Shown: one piece after another, positions 17,015 through 25,717 of the stretch
How positions within the stretch are numbered: position 1 is the stretch's first letter
How the letters are laid out: each line of letters starts with the position of its first letter
Assembly: GCF_003814875.1 (NCBI RefSeq)
Contig: NZ_RKQF01000001.1
Span: 9,238,001 to 9,302,000 of the forward strand
Direction: 5' to 3'
Origin: Streptomyces sp. Ag109_O5-1
GTDB lineage: Bacteria > Actinomycetota > Actinomycetes > Streptomycetales > Streptomycetaceae
Length of the DNA: 64,000 nucleotides
The notes under the pieces: model-generated
Database searches by the model: none
What the model was told of the DNA's origin: nothing
The model's input: the letters and a program-made list of their open reading frames with translations, nothing else
Made by a program: the position numbers and the translations under genes

Positions 17015-18556
17015 TCAGCTCTCGTCGTCGTCGATCCAGCCCATGGTCCGGTCGACGGCCTTGAGCCAGTTCTTGTACTCACGGTCGCGGACGTCCGCGT
17101 CCATGCGGGGGGTCCACTCGGCGGCCCGGCGCCAGTTGGCGCGCAGTTCGTCGGTGCTGGACCAGAAGCCGACGGCGAGGCCGGCGGCGTAGGCGGCGCC
17201 GAGGCAGGTGGTCTCGGCGACCATCGGGCGCACCACGGGTGCGTCGAGGACGTCGGCGAGGGTCTGCATCAGCAGGTTGTTGGCGGTCATGCCACCGTCG
17301 ACCTTGAGGGCCACCAGCTCGTCGCCGGAGTCCTTCACCATGGCGTCCGCGATCTCGCGGGTCTGCCAGGCGGTGGCCTCCAGGACGGCGCGGGCCAGGT
17401 GCGCCTTGGTGACGTACCGGGTCAGGCCGGCGATCACACCGCGGGCGTCGGAGCGCCAGTGCGGGGCGAACAGGCCGGAGAAGGCCGGCACGAAGTAGGC
17501 GCCGCCGTTGTCCTCGACCGAGAGCGCGAGCGTCTCGATCTCGGCCGCGGTGGAGATCAGGCCCATCTGGTCGCGCATCCACTGCACCAGCGAGCCGGTG
17601 ACGGCGATCGAGCCCTCCAGCGCGAACACGGTCGGCTGGTCGCCGATCTTGTAGCCGACCGTGGTCAGCAGGCCCGCGTAGGAGTTGATGATCTTGTCAC
17701 CGGTGTTCATCACCATGAAGGTGCCGGTGCCGTAGGTGGACTTGACCTCGCCCTCGGAGAAGCAGGTCTGGCCGAACAGGGCCGCCTGCTGGTCGCCGAG
17801 CGCGGAGGCGACCGGGATGCCGCCGAGCAGGTCGCCCAGCTTGCCGCCGGTGACCTCGCCGTAGACCTCGGCGGAGGAGCGGATCTCGGGCAGGATCTGC
17901 AGCGGCACGCCGATGGATTCGGCGATCTTCTCGTCCCACTGCGTGGTGTGCAGGTTCATGAGAAGGGTGCGGGAGGCGTTGGTCACGTCGGTGACGTGCT
18001 TGCCGCCGTTGACACCGCCGGTCAGGTTCCAGATGACCCAGGTGTCCATGGTGCCGAAGAGGATGTCGCCCGCCTCGGCGCGCTCCTTGAGGCCGTCGAC
18101 GTTGTCGAGCAGCCAGCGGGCCTTGGGACCGGCGAAGTAGGAGGCGAGGGGGAGACCGGTCTCGCGGCGGAAGCGGTCCTGGCCGACGTTGCGCCCGAGC
18201 TCCTTGCAGAGGGCGTCGGTGCGGGTGTCCTGCCAGACGATCGCGTTGTGGACGGGCTCACCGGTGTTCTTGTCCCACAGCACGGTGGTCTCGCGCTGGT
18301 TGGTGATGCCGATGGCCTTGATGTCGTCACGGGTGATGCCGGCCTTCTGGATGGCACCGGCGACGACTTCCTGGACGTTGGTCCAGATCTCGTTGGCGTT
18401 GTGCTCGACCCAGCCCGGCTTGGGGAAGATCTGCTCGTGCTCCTTCTGGTCGACCGAGACGATCCGGCCGTCCTTGTCGAAGACGATGCAGCGGCTGGAG
18501 GTGGTGCCCTGGTCGATCGCGGCGATGAAGGGGCCTGCGGTGTGGGCGTCGGTCAC
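17015..18556 (-). CDS. glpK: Glycerol kinase
   Basis: A 513-residue FGGY-family kinase that phosphorylates glycerol to glycerol-3-phosphate. Signatures are FIAAIDQGTTSSRCIVFD (ATP/phosphate loop), GITNQRETTVLWD (glycerol-binding Arg-Glu), TYGTGTFMVMNTGD and KVDGGMTANNLLMQTLADV. The GTG at 18556 is preceded by GAGGAG; the longer open frame upstream is antisense to glpF regulation sequence and has no family match. It is 76 bp after glpF and 44 bp before glpD, all in one orientation. Confidence 0.96.
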   Translation of the reverse strand: MTDAHTAGPFIAAIDQGTTSSRCIVFDKDGRIVSVDQKEHEQIFPKPGWVEHNANEIWTNVQEVVAGAIQKAGITRDDIKAIGITNQRETTVLWDKNTGEPVHNAIVWQDTRTDALCKELGRNVGQDRFRRETGLPLASYFAGPKARWLLDNVDGLKERAEAGDILFGTMDTWVIWNLTGGVNGGKHVTDVTNASRTLLMNLHTTQWDEKIAESIGVPLQILPEIRSSAEVYGEVTGGKLGDLLGGIPVASALGDQQAALFGQTCFSEGEVKSTYGTGTFMVMNTGDKIINSYAGLLTTVGYKIGDQPTVFALEGSIAVTGSLVQWMRDQMGLISTAAEIETLALSVEDNGGAYFVPAFSGLFAPHWRSDARGVIAGLTRYVTKAHLARAVLEATAWQTREIADAMVKDSGDELVALKVDGGMTANNLLMQTLADVLDAPVVRPMVAETTCLGAAYAAGLAVGFWSSTDELRANWRRAAEWTPRMDADVRDREYKNWLKAVDRTMGWIDDDES

Positions 18557-18632
18557 TGTGTGCTCCTCGAAGTTCCGTGGTGTTGGGGCTGAACGTACGG
18601 CGCGAGTCGGCTTTTTCAGCGGAGGTTGCTGT

Positions 18633-19427
18633 TTAGGCGAAGGCGACGTTGTAGATGCCTGCGGCGATCGCGGCGCCGACCAGCGGGCCGACCACCGGGA
18701 TCCAGGCGTAGCTCCAGTCGGAACCGCCCTTGTTGGGCAGGGGGAGGAGCGCGTGCACGATGCGCGGACCGAGGTCACGGGCCGGGTTGATCGCGTAGCC
18801 CGTCGGGCCGCCGAGCGACAGACCGATCGAGACGACCACCAGCGAGGTGATCAGCGCGCCGAGGGTGCCCAGGCCGTTGCCCTTGTCGTTCAGGCCCTGG
18901 GTGAGGACGGCGAGCACCAGCACGATGGTGCCGATGATCTCCGTGGCGAGGTTCTGCACCACGTTCCGGATCTCCGGACCGGTGGAGAAGATGCCCAGGA
19001 CCGGCCCGGCGCCCTTCTCCTCGGCCTCGACGGCCTTGGCCGCCGTGGCCTGCGCACCCGGACCGCCGACGATCTCCTTGTCGGTGAGGTGCGCGTGGAA
19101 CTGGCCGTAGTAGGCCACCCAGACCAGGGTGGCGCCGATCATGGCGCCCAGCAGCTGACCGCCCCAGTACTCGGGGAGCGTGCTGTAGTCGTGGTTCTTG
19201 ATCGCGAGTGCGAGGGAGACGGCCGGGTTCAGGTGGGCGCCCGAGAGGGGCGCCGAGGTGTAAACGGCCGTCAGAACGGCGAAACCCCACCCGAAGGTGA
19301 TGGCGAGCCAACCGGCGTTACGGGCCTTGGAGGCCTTGAGCGTAACGGCAGCGCAGACGCCACCGCCGAGCAGGATGAGTATGGCGGTACCGATGGTCTC
19401 GCCGATGAAGATGTCGGAGCTGGACAC
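18633..19427 (-). CDS. glpF: Glycerol uptake facilitator (aquaglyceroporin)
   Basis: A 264-residue MIP channel with six membrane helices that lets glycerol diffuse in; GlpK then traps it. The first NPA box is in SGAHLNPAVSLAL. The second is GYAINPARDLGPR, whose Asp after NPAR is characteristic of glycerol rather than water channels. An acidic loop (about 150-175, KAVEAEEKGAG) is longer than in E. coli GlpF. The GTG at 19427 has AAAGGAG six to seven bases upstream. It is the first gene of the glycerol operon. Confidence 0.95.
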   Translation of the reverse strand: MSSSDIFIGETIGTAILILLGGGVCAAVTLKASKARNAGWLAITFGWGFAVLTAVYTSAPLSGAHLNPAVSLALAIKNHDYSTLPEYWGGQLLGAMIGATLVWVAYYGQFHAHLTDKEIVGGPGAQATAAKAVEAEEKGAGPVLGIFSTGPEIRNVVQNLATEIIGTIVLVLAVLTQGLNDKGNGLGTLGALITSLVVVSIGLSLGGPTGYAINPARDLGPRIVHALLPLPNKGGSDWSYAWIPVVGPLVGAAIAAGIYNVAFA

Positions 19428-19547
19428 CCGCGACTCCTTTGTCCTTCGTCCAGGGGACCGAACCCCGGGTCCCTCCGGGAGTTCGAGCTGCCCTCGGGGG
19501 TGAGAGCGATGCCGGCCCTTGGCGTTGTCACACTCTAGCGCGTATTG

Positions 19548-19570
19548 CCGGTAGGTGTTCGACAATGCCG
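19548..19570 (-). promoter_or_regulatory. Putative GylR operator upstream of glpF
   Basis: On the minus strand this reads CGGCATTGTCGAACACC followed by TACCGG. It is nearly identical to 20647-20668 upstream of gylR. It contains TGTCGAACA, an imperfect palindrome, and overlaps the expected -35 position of a glpF promoter. I infer that it binds GylR, which represses the glycerol operon. Confidence 0.55.
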
Positions 19571-19769
19571 ACCGATGGACGGGAGTCTTGCTCCGGCGTT
19601 ACGCGTGCGTCAAGGGTTCTGTTATCGAAAGTGCGATCGTTATTGATTGCTGTGGGATATCGATCTTTGTCCGGGTCGCACCCGGCCGGGCCGAGGCCCG
19701 GGGGCCGCTCTCGCTCCTGGGGTCCTGAACTGCGGTTTTATCCCGCTTTGTTCATCTCAGGGTACGGCT

Positions 19770-19801
19770 GAGGCCGGTTCGCCGACATGCGAACCGGCCT
19801 C
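19770..19801 (-). terminator. gylR terminator
   Basis: GAGGCCGGTTCGC (19770-19782) pairs perfectly with GCGAACCGGCCTC (19789-19801), loop 6 bases, 24 bp after the gylR stop. Confidence 0.8.
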
Positions 19802-19824
19802 GGTCGTCGATCAGCGGCGAGGGG

Positions 19825-20589
19825 TCAGAACCGCCCCGCGCCCAGGTCCCGCGACACCGCGCGGGCACAGTCGCGCACCGCGGCGATCAGCTCGGGCCGC
19901 AGTTCCCCGTCCCGGCACAGCCGCTCCACCGCGCCCGTGATGCCCACCGCGCCCACCGGCATACGGCGCCGGTCGTGGATGGGCGCCGCGACGGAGGCCA
20001 CGCCCTCCCAGGTCTCCTCCACATCGGCCGCGTACCCACGCGCGCGCGTGATGTCGAGGATGTTCTCGAAGGCGTCCTGGTCGCAGGTCGTGCGGTCGGT
20101 GAAGGGCTTGCGGTCGGCCTCCAGGGCCTCGCTGTGCGCGACCGGGTCGTAGGCCGACAGCACCTTGCCCAGGGCCGTGGAGTGCAGGGGTTGCATCGCC
20201 CCGATCTCCAGCACCTGCCGGCTGTCGTCGGGCCGGAAGACGTGGTGCACGATCAGCACGCCCTGTTGATGGAGAACGCCCAGGTAGACGCTCTCCCCGC
20301 TGGAGCGGGCCAGGTCGTCCGTCCACACCAGCGCCCGCGCCCGCAGCTCGTGGACGTCCAGATAGGTGGTGCCGAGCCGGAGCAGCTCGGCGCCCAGCTG
20401 GTACCGCCCGGAGGCGTCGTCCTGTTCGACGAACCCCTCCTGCTGCAGGGTGCGCAGTATGCCGTGGGCGGTGCCCTTGGCGAGACCCAGTGACGAGGCG
20501 ATGTCGGACAGGCCGAGCCGTCGCTCGCCGCCCGCGAGCAGCCGCAGCATCGCGGCCGCCCGTTCGAGCGACTGGATGTTCCGTGCCAT
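19825..20589 (-). CDS. gylR: GylR, IclR-family repressor of the glycerol operon
   Basis: A 254-residue IclR-type regulator. The winged helix at the N-terminus (SLERAAAMLRLLAGGERRLGLSDIASSLGLAKGTAHGILRTL, given here only as its span, about 6-48) is followed by the effector domain with LHSTALGKVLSAY and GVASVAAPIHDRR. The ATG at 20589 has GGAGG 10 bases upstream. In S. coelicolor the orthologue controls the adjacent glycerol operon and is glycerol or glycerol-3-phosphate responsive. Synteny with glpFKD supports the same role here. A copy of the putative operator lies 58-79 bp upstream of its own start, which fits autoregulation. Confidence 0.92.
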   Translation of the reverse strand: MARNIQSLERAAAMLRLLAGGERRLGLSDIASSLGLAKGTAHGILRTLQQEGFVEQDDASGRYQLGAELLRLGTTYLDVHELRARALVWTDDLARSSGESVYLGVLHQQGVLIVHHVFRPDDSRQVLEIGAMQPLHSTALGKVLSAYDPVAHSEALEADRKPFTDRTTCDQDAFENILDITRARGYAADVEETWEGVASVAAPIHDRRRMPVGAVGITGAVERLCRDGELRPELIAAVRDCARAVSRDLGAGRF

Positions 20590-20950
20590 CGCCGTTCTGC
20601 CTCCGTCCCTACGACCCTCGCCGTCACGGCCGCCATAACCACCGTTCGGCAATGTCGAACACTACCGGTCCATGTCGACTCTCCGCTAATGGTCGGTCGA
20701 CACCTGTTACATCACGCGTGGCCCAACCTTGGTCACCCGGCCACACTCGTCCGCCCCGCACCATGGCCGGTACGCGACCAGGAAGCCAGAGCCCGCGACA
20801 TACTCCCCCACCAGCCGACTCACTCGTCCGCCACATGGACGCCCTGCCCATCCAAGCCCACACCCGGTTAGGCTGACGCAGTGCGTCCCGGTCCGGGCCC
20901 GCCCGGGGGGACCGCATAGCCGACAGCCGTCGCATCCAAGGGAGCCCTTC
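20590..20950. promoter_or_regulatory. gylR-metH divergent region
   Basis: This 361-bp divergent region has no convincing gene. It contains the gylR-side operator candidate at 20647-20668 and a nearby CATGTCGAC half-site (20671-20679). A TAGGCT box near 20870 could be a -10 for metH. A GC-rich imperfect hairpin lies around 20885-20912. I see no cobalamin riboswitch consensus. Confidence 0.4.
20647..20668 (+). promoter_or_regulatory. Putative GylR operator upstream of gylR
   Basis: CGGCAATGTCGAACACTACC followed by GG matches the glpF-side motif at nearly every position. It lies 58-79 bp upstream of the gylR start, a fitting site for autoregulation. Confidence 0.55.
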
Positions 20951-23900
20951 ATGGCCTCGTCGCCGCCGTCCCCTTCCACCGACAGCCGGACCCGCGTGTC
21001 CGCGCTCCGAGAGGCACTCGCCACCCGTGTGGTGGTCGCCGACGGAGCCATGGGCACCATGCTGCAGGCGCAGGACCCCACCCTGGAGGACTTCGAGAAC
21101 CTCGAGGGCTGCAACGAGATCCTCAACATCACCCGCCCCGACATCGTCCGCTCCGTCCACGAGGCGTACTTCGCCGTGGGCGTCGACTGTGTCGAGACCA
21201 ACACCTTCGGGGCCAACACCGCGGCCATGGCGGAGTACGACATCGCCGACCGCGTCCACGAACTGTCCGAGGCCGGCGCCCGCATCGCCCGCGAGGTCGC
21301 CGACGAGCACACCGCCGCCGACGGCCGGCAGCGCTGGGTGCTCGGCTCCATCGGCCCCGGCACCAAGCTGCCCACCCTCGGCCATGTGCCGTACGTCACC
21401 ATCCGTGACGGCTTCCAGCAGAACGCCGAGGGTCTGCTCACCGGCGGCGCCGACGCACTGATCGTCGAGACCACCCAGGACCTCCTGCAGACCAAGGCCT
21501 CCGTCCTCGGCGCCCGCCGCGCCATGGAAGCCCTCGGCACCGAGGTCCCGCTCCTGGTCTCCATGGCCTTCGAGACCACCGGCACCATGCTCCTCGGCTC
21601 CGAGATCGGCGCCGCGCTCACCGCGCTGGAGCCGCTCGGCATCGACATGATCGGCCTGAACTGCTCGACCGGCCCCGCCGAGATGAGCGAACACCTGCGC
21701 TACCTCACCCGGCACTCCCGCATCCCGCTGCTGTGCATGCCGAACGCCGGTCTGCCGGTCCTCACCAAGGACGGCGCCCACTTCCCGCTCGGCCCCGAGG
21801 GCCTGGCCGAGGCCCAGGACAACTTCGTCCGCGACTACGGCCTCTCCCTCATCGGCGGCTGCTGCGGCACCACCCCCGAGCACCTGCGCCAGGTCGTCGA
21901 GAAGGTCCGGGGCGTCACCCCGCCCGAGCGCAGCCCGCGCCCCGAGCCCGGCGCCGCCTCCCTCTACCAGACGGTCCCGTTCCGCCAGGACACCTCCTAC
22001 CTGGCCATCGGCGAGCGCACCAACGCCAACGGTTCCAAGAAGTTCCGCGAGGCCATGCTGGCCGCCCGCTGGGACGATTGTGTGGAGATGGCCCGCGAGC
22101 AGATCCGCGAGGGCGCCCACATGCTCGACCTCTGCGTGGACTACGTCGGCCGCGACGGCGTCGCCGACATGGAGGAACTGGCCGGCCGCTTCGCCACCGC
22201 CTCCACCCTGCCGATCGTCCTCGACTCCACCGAGGTCGACGTCATCCAGGCCGGCCTGGAGAAGCTCGGCGGCCGCGCGGTCATCAACTCCGTCAACTAC
22301 GAGGACGGCGACGGCCCCGAGTCCCGCTTCGCCAAGGTCACCAAGCTGGCCCGCGAGCACGGCGCCGCCCTGATCGCGCTGACCATCGACGAACAGGGCC
22401 AGGCCCGCACCCCCGAGCACAAGGTCGCCATCGCCGAACGGCTCATCGACGACCTGACCGGGAACTGGGGCATCCACGAGTCAGACATCCTCATCGACAC
22501 CCTGACCTTCACCATCTGTACCGGCCAGGAGGAGTCCCGCAAGGACGGCATCGCCACCATCGAGGCGATCCGCGAACTCAAGCGCCGCCACCCGGACGTC
22601 CAGACCACCCTCGGCCTGTCCAACATCTCCTTCGGCCTCAACCCGGCCGCCCGCATCCTGCTGAACTCCGTCTTCCTCGACGAATGCGTCAAGGCCGGCC
22701 TGGACTCGGCGATCGTGCACGCCAGCAAGATCCTGCCGATCGCCCGCTTCAGCGAGGAAGAGGTGCAGACCGCCCTCGACCTCATCCACGACCGCCGCGC
22801 CGAGGGCTACGACCCCCTGCAGAAGCTCATGCAGCTCTTCGAGGGTGCCACCGCCAAGTCCCTCAAGGCCGGCAAGGCCGAGGAGCTGGCCGCCCTTCCG
22901 CTGGAGGAGCGCCTCAAGCGCCGCATCATCGACGGCGAGAAGAACGGCCTGGAGGCCGACCTCGACGAGGCGCTGACCACCCGCGCCGCCCTGGACATCG
23001 TCAACGAGACCCTCCTGGACGGCATGAAGGTCGTCGGCGAGCTGTTCGGCTCCGGCCAGATGCAGCTGCCGTTCGTCCTGCAGTCCGCCGAGGTCATGAA
23101 GGCCGCCGTCGCCCACCTCGAACCGCACATGGAGAAGTCCGACGCCGAGGGCAAGGGCACCATCGTCCTCGCCACCGTCCGCGGCGACGTCCACGACATC
23201 GGCAAGAACCTCGTCGACATCATCCTGTCCAACAACGGCTACAACGTCGTCAACCTGGGCATCAAGCAGCCCGTCTCCGCGATCCTGGAGGCCGCCGACG
23301 AGCACCGGGCCGACGTCATCGGCATGTCCGGCCTGCTGGTCAAGTCCACGGTGATCATGAAGGAGAACCTGGAGGAGCTCAACCAGCGCGGCCTCGCGGC
23401 CTCCTACCCGGTCATCCTCGGCGGCGCCGCCCTCACCCGCGCCTATGTCGAGCAGGACCTGCACGAGCTCTACGAGGGCGAGGTCCGCTACGCCCGCGAC
23501 GCCTTCGAGGGCCTGCGCCTGATGGACGCCCTCATCGGCGTCAAGCGCGGGGTGCCCGGCGCCGTCCTGCCGGAGCTGAAGCAGCGCCGGGTGCGGCCGG
23601 CCGCCACCGCCGAGGTCGAGGAACGGCCCGAGGAAGGCCATGTCCGCTCCGACGTCGCCGTCGACAACCCGGTGCCCACCCCGCCGTTCTGGGACAGCCG
23701 CGTCATCAAGGGCATCCAGCTCAAGGAGTACGCCGGCTGGCTCGACGAGGGCGCCCTCTTCAAGGGCCAGTGGGGCCTCAAGCAGGCCCGCACCGGCGAG
23801 GGACCGTCGTACGAGGAACTCGTCGAGACCGACGGCCGCCCCCGGCTGCGCGGCCTGCTCGACCAGCTCCAGACCGAGAACCTGCTGGAAGCGGCCGTGG

Positions 23901-24466
23901 TCTACGGCTACTTCCCGTGCGTCTCCAAGGACGACGACCTGATCATCCTGGACGAACAGGGCAACGAACGCACCCGGTTCACCTTCCCCCGCCAGCGCCG
24001 CGGCCGCCGGCTGTGCCTCGCCGACTTCTTCCGCCCGGAGGAGTCGGGGGAGACGGACGTGGTCGGCCTCCAGGTCGTCACCGTCGGCTCCCGCATCGGC
24101 GAGCAGACCGCCAAGCTCTTCGAGGCCAACGCCTACCGCGACTACCTGGAACTGCACGGCCTGTCCGTCCAGCTCGCCGAGGCCCTCGCCGAGTACTGGC
24201 ACGCGCGCGTGCGCTCCGAGCTGGGCTTCGCCGGCGAGGACCCGGCCGATGTCGAGGACATGTTCGCCCTGAAGTACCGGGGCGCCCGCTTCTCCCTCGG
24301 CTACGGCGCCTGCCCCGACCTGGAGGACCGTGCCAAGATCGCCGACCTGCTCCGGCCCGAGCGGATCGGCGTCCACCTCTCCGAGGAGTTCCAGCTCCAC
24401 CCCGAGCAGTCCACCGACGCGATCGTGATCCACCACCCGGAGGCGAAGTACTTCAACGCACGCTGA
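20951..24466 (+). CDS. metH: Methionine synthase, cobalamin-dependent
   Basis: This 1171-residue four-module enzyme transfers a methyl group from methyltetrahydrofolate through cobalamin to homocysteine. The Hcy domain (about 1-330) starts ATRVVVADGAMGTMLQAQDP and has zinc Cys in GLNCSTGP and GGCCGTTPEH. The folate domain (about 350-610) begins TSYLAIGERTNANGSKKF. The cobalamin-binding domain has the axial His in DVHDIGKNLVDIIL near residue 755. The C-terminal AdoMet reactivation domain (about 860-1171) is complete. The ATG at 20951 has AAGGGAG just upstream. The frame is open further upstream, but there is no domain there. Confidence 0.97.
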   Translation: MASSPPSPSTDSRTRVSALREALATRVVVADGAMGTMLQAQDPTLEDFENLEGCNEILNITRPDIVRSVHEAYFAVGVDCVETNTFGANTAAMAEYDIADRVHELSEAGARIAREVADEHTAADGRQRWVLGSIGPGTKLPTLGHVPYVTIRDGFQQNAEGLLTGGADALIVETTQDLLQTKASVLGARRAMEALGTEVPLLVSMAFETTGTMLLGSEIGAALTALEPLGIDMIGLNCSTGPAEMSEHLRYLTRHSRIPLLCMPNAGLPVLTKDGAHFPLGPEGLAEAQDNFVRDYGLSLIGGCCGTTPEHLRQVVEKVRGVTPPERSPRPEPGAASLYQTVPFRQDTSYLAIGERTNANGSKKFREAMLAARWDDCVEMAREQIREGAHMLDLCVDYVGRDGVADMEELAGRFATASTLPIVLDSTEVDVIQAGLEKLGGRAVINSVNYEDGDGPESRFAKVTKLAREHGAALIALTIDEQGQARTPEHKVAIAERLIDDLTGNWGIHESDILIDTLTFTICTGQEESRKDGIATIEAIRELKRRHPDVQTTLGLSNISFGLNPAARILLNSVFLDECVKAGLDSAIVHASKILPIARFSEEEVQTALDLIHDRRAEGYDPLQKLMQLFEGATAKSLKAGKAEELAALPLEERLKRRIIDGEKNGLEADLDEALTTRAALDIVNETLLDGMKVVGELFGSGQMQLPFVLQSAEVMKAAVAHLEPHMEKSDAEGKGTIVLATVRGDVHDIGKNLVDIILSNNGYNVVNLGIKQPVSAILEAADEHRADVIGMSGLLVKSTVIMKENLEELNQRGLAASYPVILGGAALTRAYVEQDLHELYEGEVRYARDAFEGLRLMDALIGVKRGVPGAVLPELKQRRVRPAATAEVEERPEEGHVRSDVAVDNPVPTPPFWDSRVIKGIQLKEYAGWLDEGALFKGQWGLKQARTGEGPSYEELVETDGRPRLRGLLDQLQTENLLEAAVVYGYFPCVSKDDDLIILDEQGNERTRFTFPRQRRGRRLCLADFFRPEESGETDVVGLQVVTVGSRIGEQTAKLFEANAYRDYLELHGLSVQLAEALAEYWHARVRSELGFAGEDPADVEDMFALKYRGARFSLGYGACPDLEDRAKIADLLRPERIGVHLSEEFQLHPEQSTDAIVIHHPEAKYFNAR

Positions 24467-24541
24467 GCCCCGCCACGACCCGAGACGTGTCCCACACGGC
24501 ACACTGATCGGATAAGTCGTACACTGGTCGGTCCACAGCAG

Positions 24542-24566
24542 GCCGGTTCCCCGCATGGGAACCGGC
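24542..24566 (+). terminator. metH terminator or attenuator hairpin
   Basis: GCCGGTTCCC (24542-24551) pairs with GGGAACCGGC (24557-24566), loop 5 bases. It lies 76 bp after metH and 28 bp before the HAD gene. Confidence 0.65.
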
Positions 24567-24593
24567 TTGATCGTCCCTCAAGGAGGTACGTGG

Positions 24594-25295
24594 ATGACCA
24601 GCACGGTCCCCGCGCTCGGAACCCGTACGGCCGAAGGATCGGCCCTTCAGGCGGTGCTCCTCGACATGGACGGCACCCTGGTGGACACCGAGGGCTTCTG
24701 GTGGGACGTCGAGGTGGAGATCTTCGCCCGCCTCGGCCACACCCTCGACGAGTCCTGGCGCCATGTCGTGGTCGGCGGCCCGATGACCCGCAGCGCCGGG
24801 TTCCTCATCGAGGCCACCGGCGCGGCCATCACGCTCGCCGAGGTCAGCGTCCTGCTCAACGACGGCTTCGAGGCCCGCATCGGCAGCGGCCTGCCGCTGA
24901 TGCCGGGCGCGCAGCGGCTGCTCGCCGAGCTCTACGAGCAGCAGATCCCCACCGCCCTGGTCTCCGCCTCGCACCGGCGCATCATCGACCGTGTCCTGTC
25001 CCGGCTGGGCGCCCACCACTTCGGCCTGTCCGTCGCCGGTGACGAGGTCTCGCGCACCAAGCCCCACCCGGACCCGTATCTGCTCGCCGCCGCCGGCCTC
25101 GGCGTGGACCCGGCCAGATGCGCGGTCGTCGAGGACACCGCGACCGGGGTCGCCGCCGCCGAGGCCGCCGGCTGCCAGGTGGTCGCCGTACCCTCCGTCG
25201 CGCCCATCGCCCCTGCCGAGCGGCGCACCGTCGTCACTTCGCTGGAAGAGGTCGACCTGGCATTCCTGCGCGGACTGATGACGGAAATGCGCTAG
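24594..25295 (+). CDS. HAD-superfamily hydrolase
   Basis: A 233-residue HAD hydrolase of the beta-phosphoglucomutase-like subfamily. Motif I is LLDMDGTLVDTEGFWW (nucleophile Asp24, acid/base Asp26), motif II is ALVSASHRR, the motif III Lys is in RTKPHPDPYLLAA and motif IV is VVEDTATGVAAAEAAG. An AAGGAGG ribosome site at 24580-24586 serves the ATG at 24594. It probably dephosphorylates a small metabolite; the substrate is unknown. It may be co-transcribed with metH if the hairpin between them is read through. Confidence 0.92.
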   Translation: MTSTVPALGTRTAEGSALQAVLLDMDGTLVDTEGFWWDVEVEIFARLGHTLDESWRHVVVGGPMTRSAGFLIEATGAAITLAEVSVLLNDGFEARIGSGLPLMPGAQRLLAELYEQQIPTALVSASHRRIIDRVLSRLGAHHFGLSVAGDEVSRTKPHPDPYLLAAAGLGVDPARCAVVEDTATGVAAAEAAGCQVVAVPSVAPIAPAERRTVVTSLEEVDLAFLRGLMTEMR

Positions 25296-25717
25296 CCGTT
25301 CACCCAGCGTGCAAAGATCATTGGGTGAAATCGCGGCGGAGATCGGGCGAGGAATTCGCAACTGTTCAACCGGCTGAATTGCGGTGGCGGCGCCGCCCCT
25401 CACGCGTGTGACGTTCCCCACGTGCAGGAGAGTCGACAACGTTGCCGAGGTGTGCCATCCACCCCCGATCGGGGGGATTCGGGGTGACCTTGTGTCCCGA
25501 TTGGGGAGAGGCTGCACTAATCCTGCCGCTGTCGGGTTTTCGGACTGTCCACGCCCGGTTCCACTGCGTGATGGGATCTCAACTCACGCTCCTGTGAACC
25601 CTCCTGCAGGCGCCGACTAATCTCGTCGCGAGAACATCGCCGTAACCCCCGTGATCCGCTTCGACACCCCATGTATGCGGGATACACGGACACGAACAGC
25701 TCTGGAGAACTTCGAGC
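25296..25717. other. Non-coding region upstream of the binding-protein gene
   Basis: These 422 bp hold no convincing gene. TTCACCCA (25299-25306) and TGGGTGAA (25322-25329) form a stem just after the HAD gene, possibly its terminator. CCCCCGATCGGGGG (25462-25475) is a perfect palindrome. The stretch is AT-richer than its surroundings and probably carries the promoter of the lipoprotein gene, but I cannot place -10/-35 boxes with confidence. Confidence 0.4.

Larger units (their letters stand above)
19428..19824. promoter_or_regulatory. Glycerol operon control region
   Basis: This 397-bp region has no gene. Reading toward glpF, a TAGAGT box (minus strand, 19532-19537) could be a -10 element. 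The shared motif at 19548-19570 covers the position expected for its -35. Further upstream, around 19620-19670, lies a markedly AT-richer stretch. The gylR terminator is at 19770-19801. Confidence 0.5.

Noticed and set aside
20690..20950. Cobalamin or SAH riboswitch upstream of metH
   Set aside because: I looked for the B12-box consensus and associated helices and saw only a partial CCAGGAAGCCAGAGCC resemblance; not enough to call.
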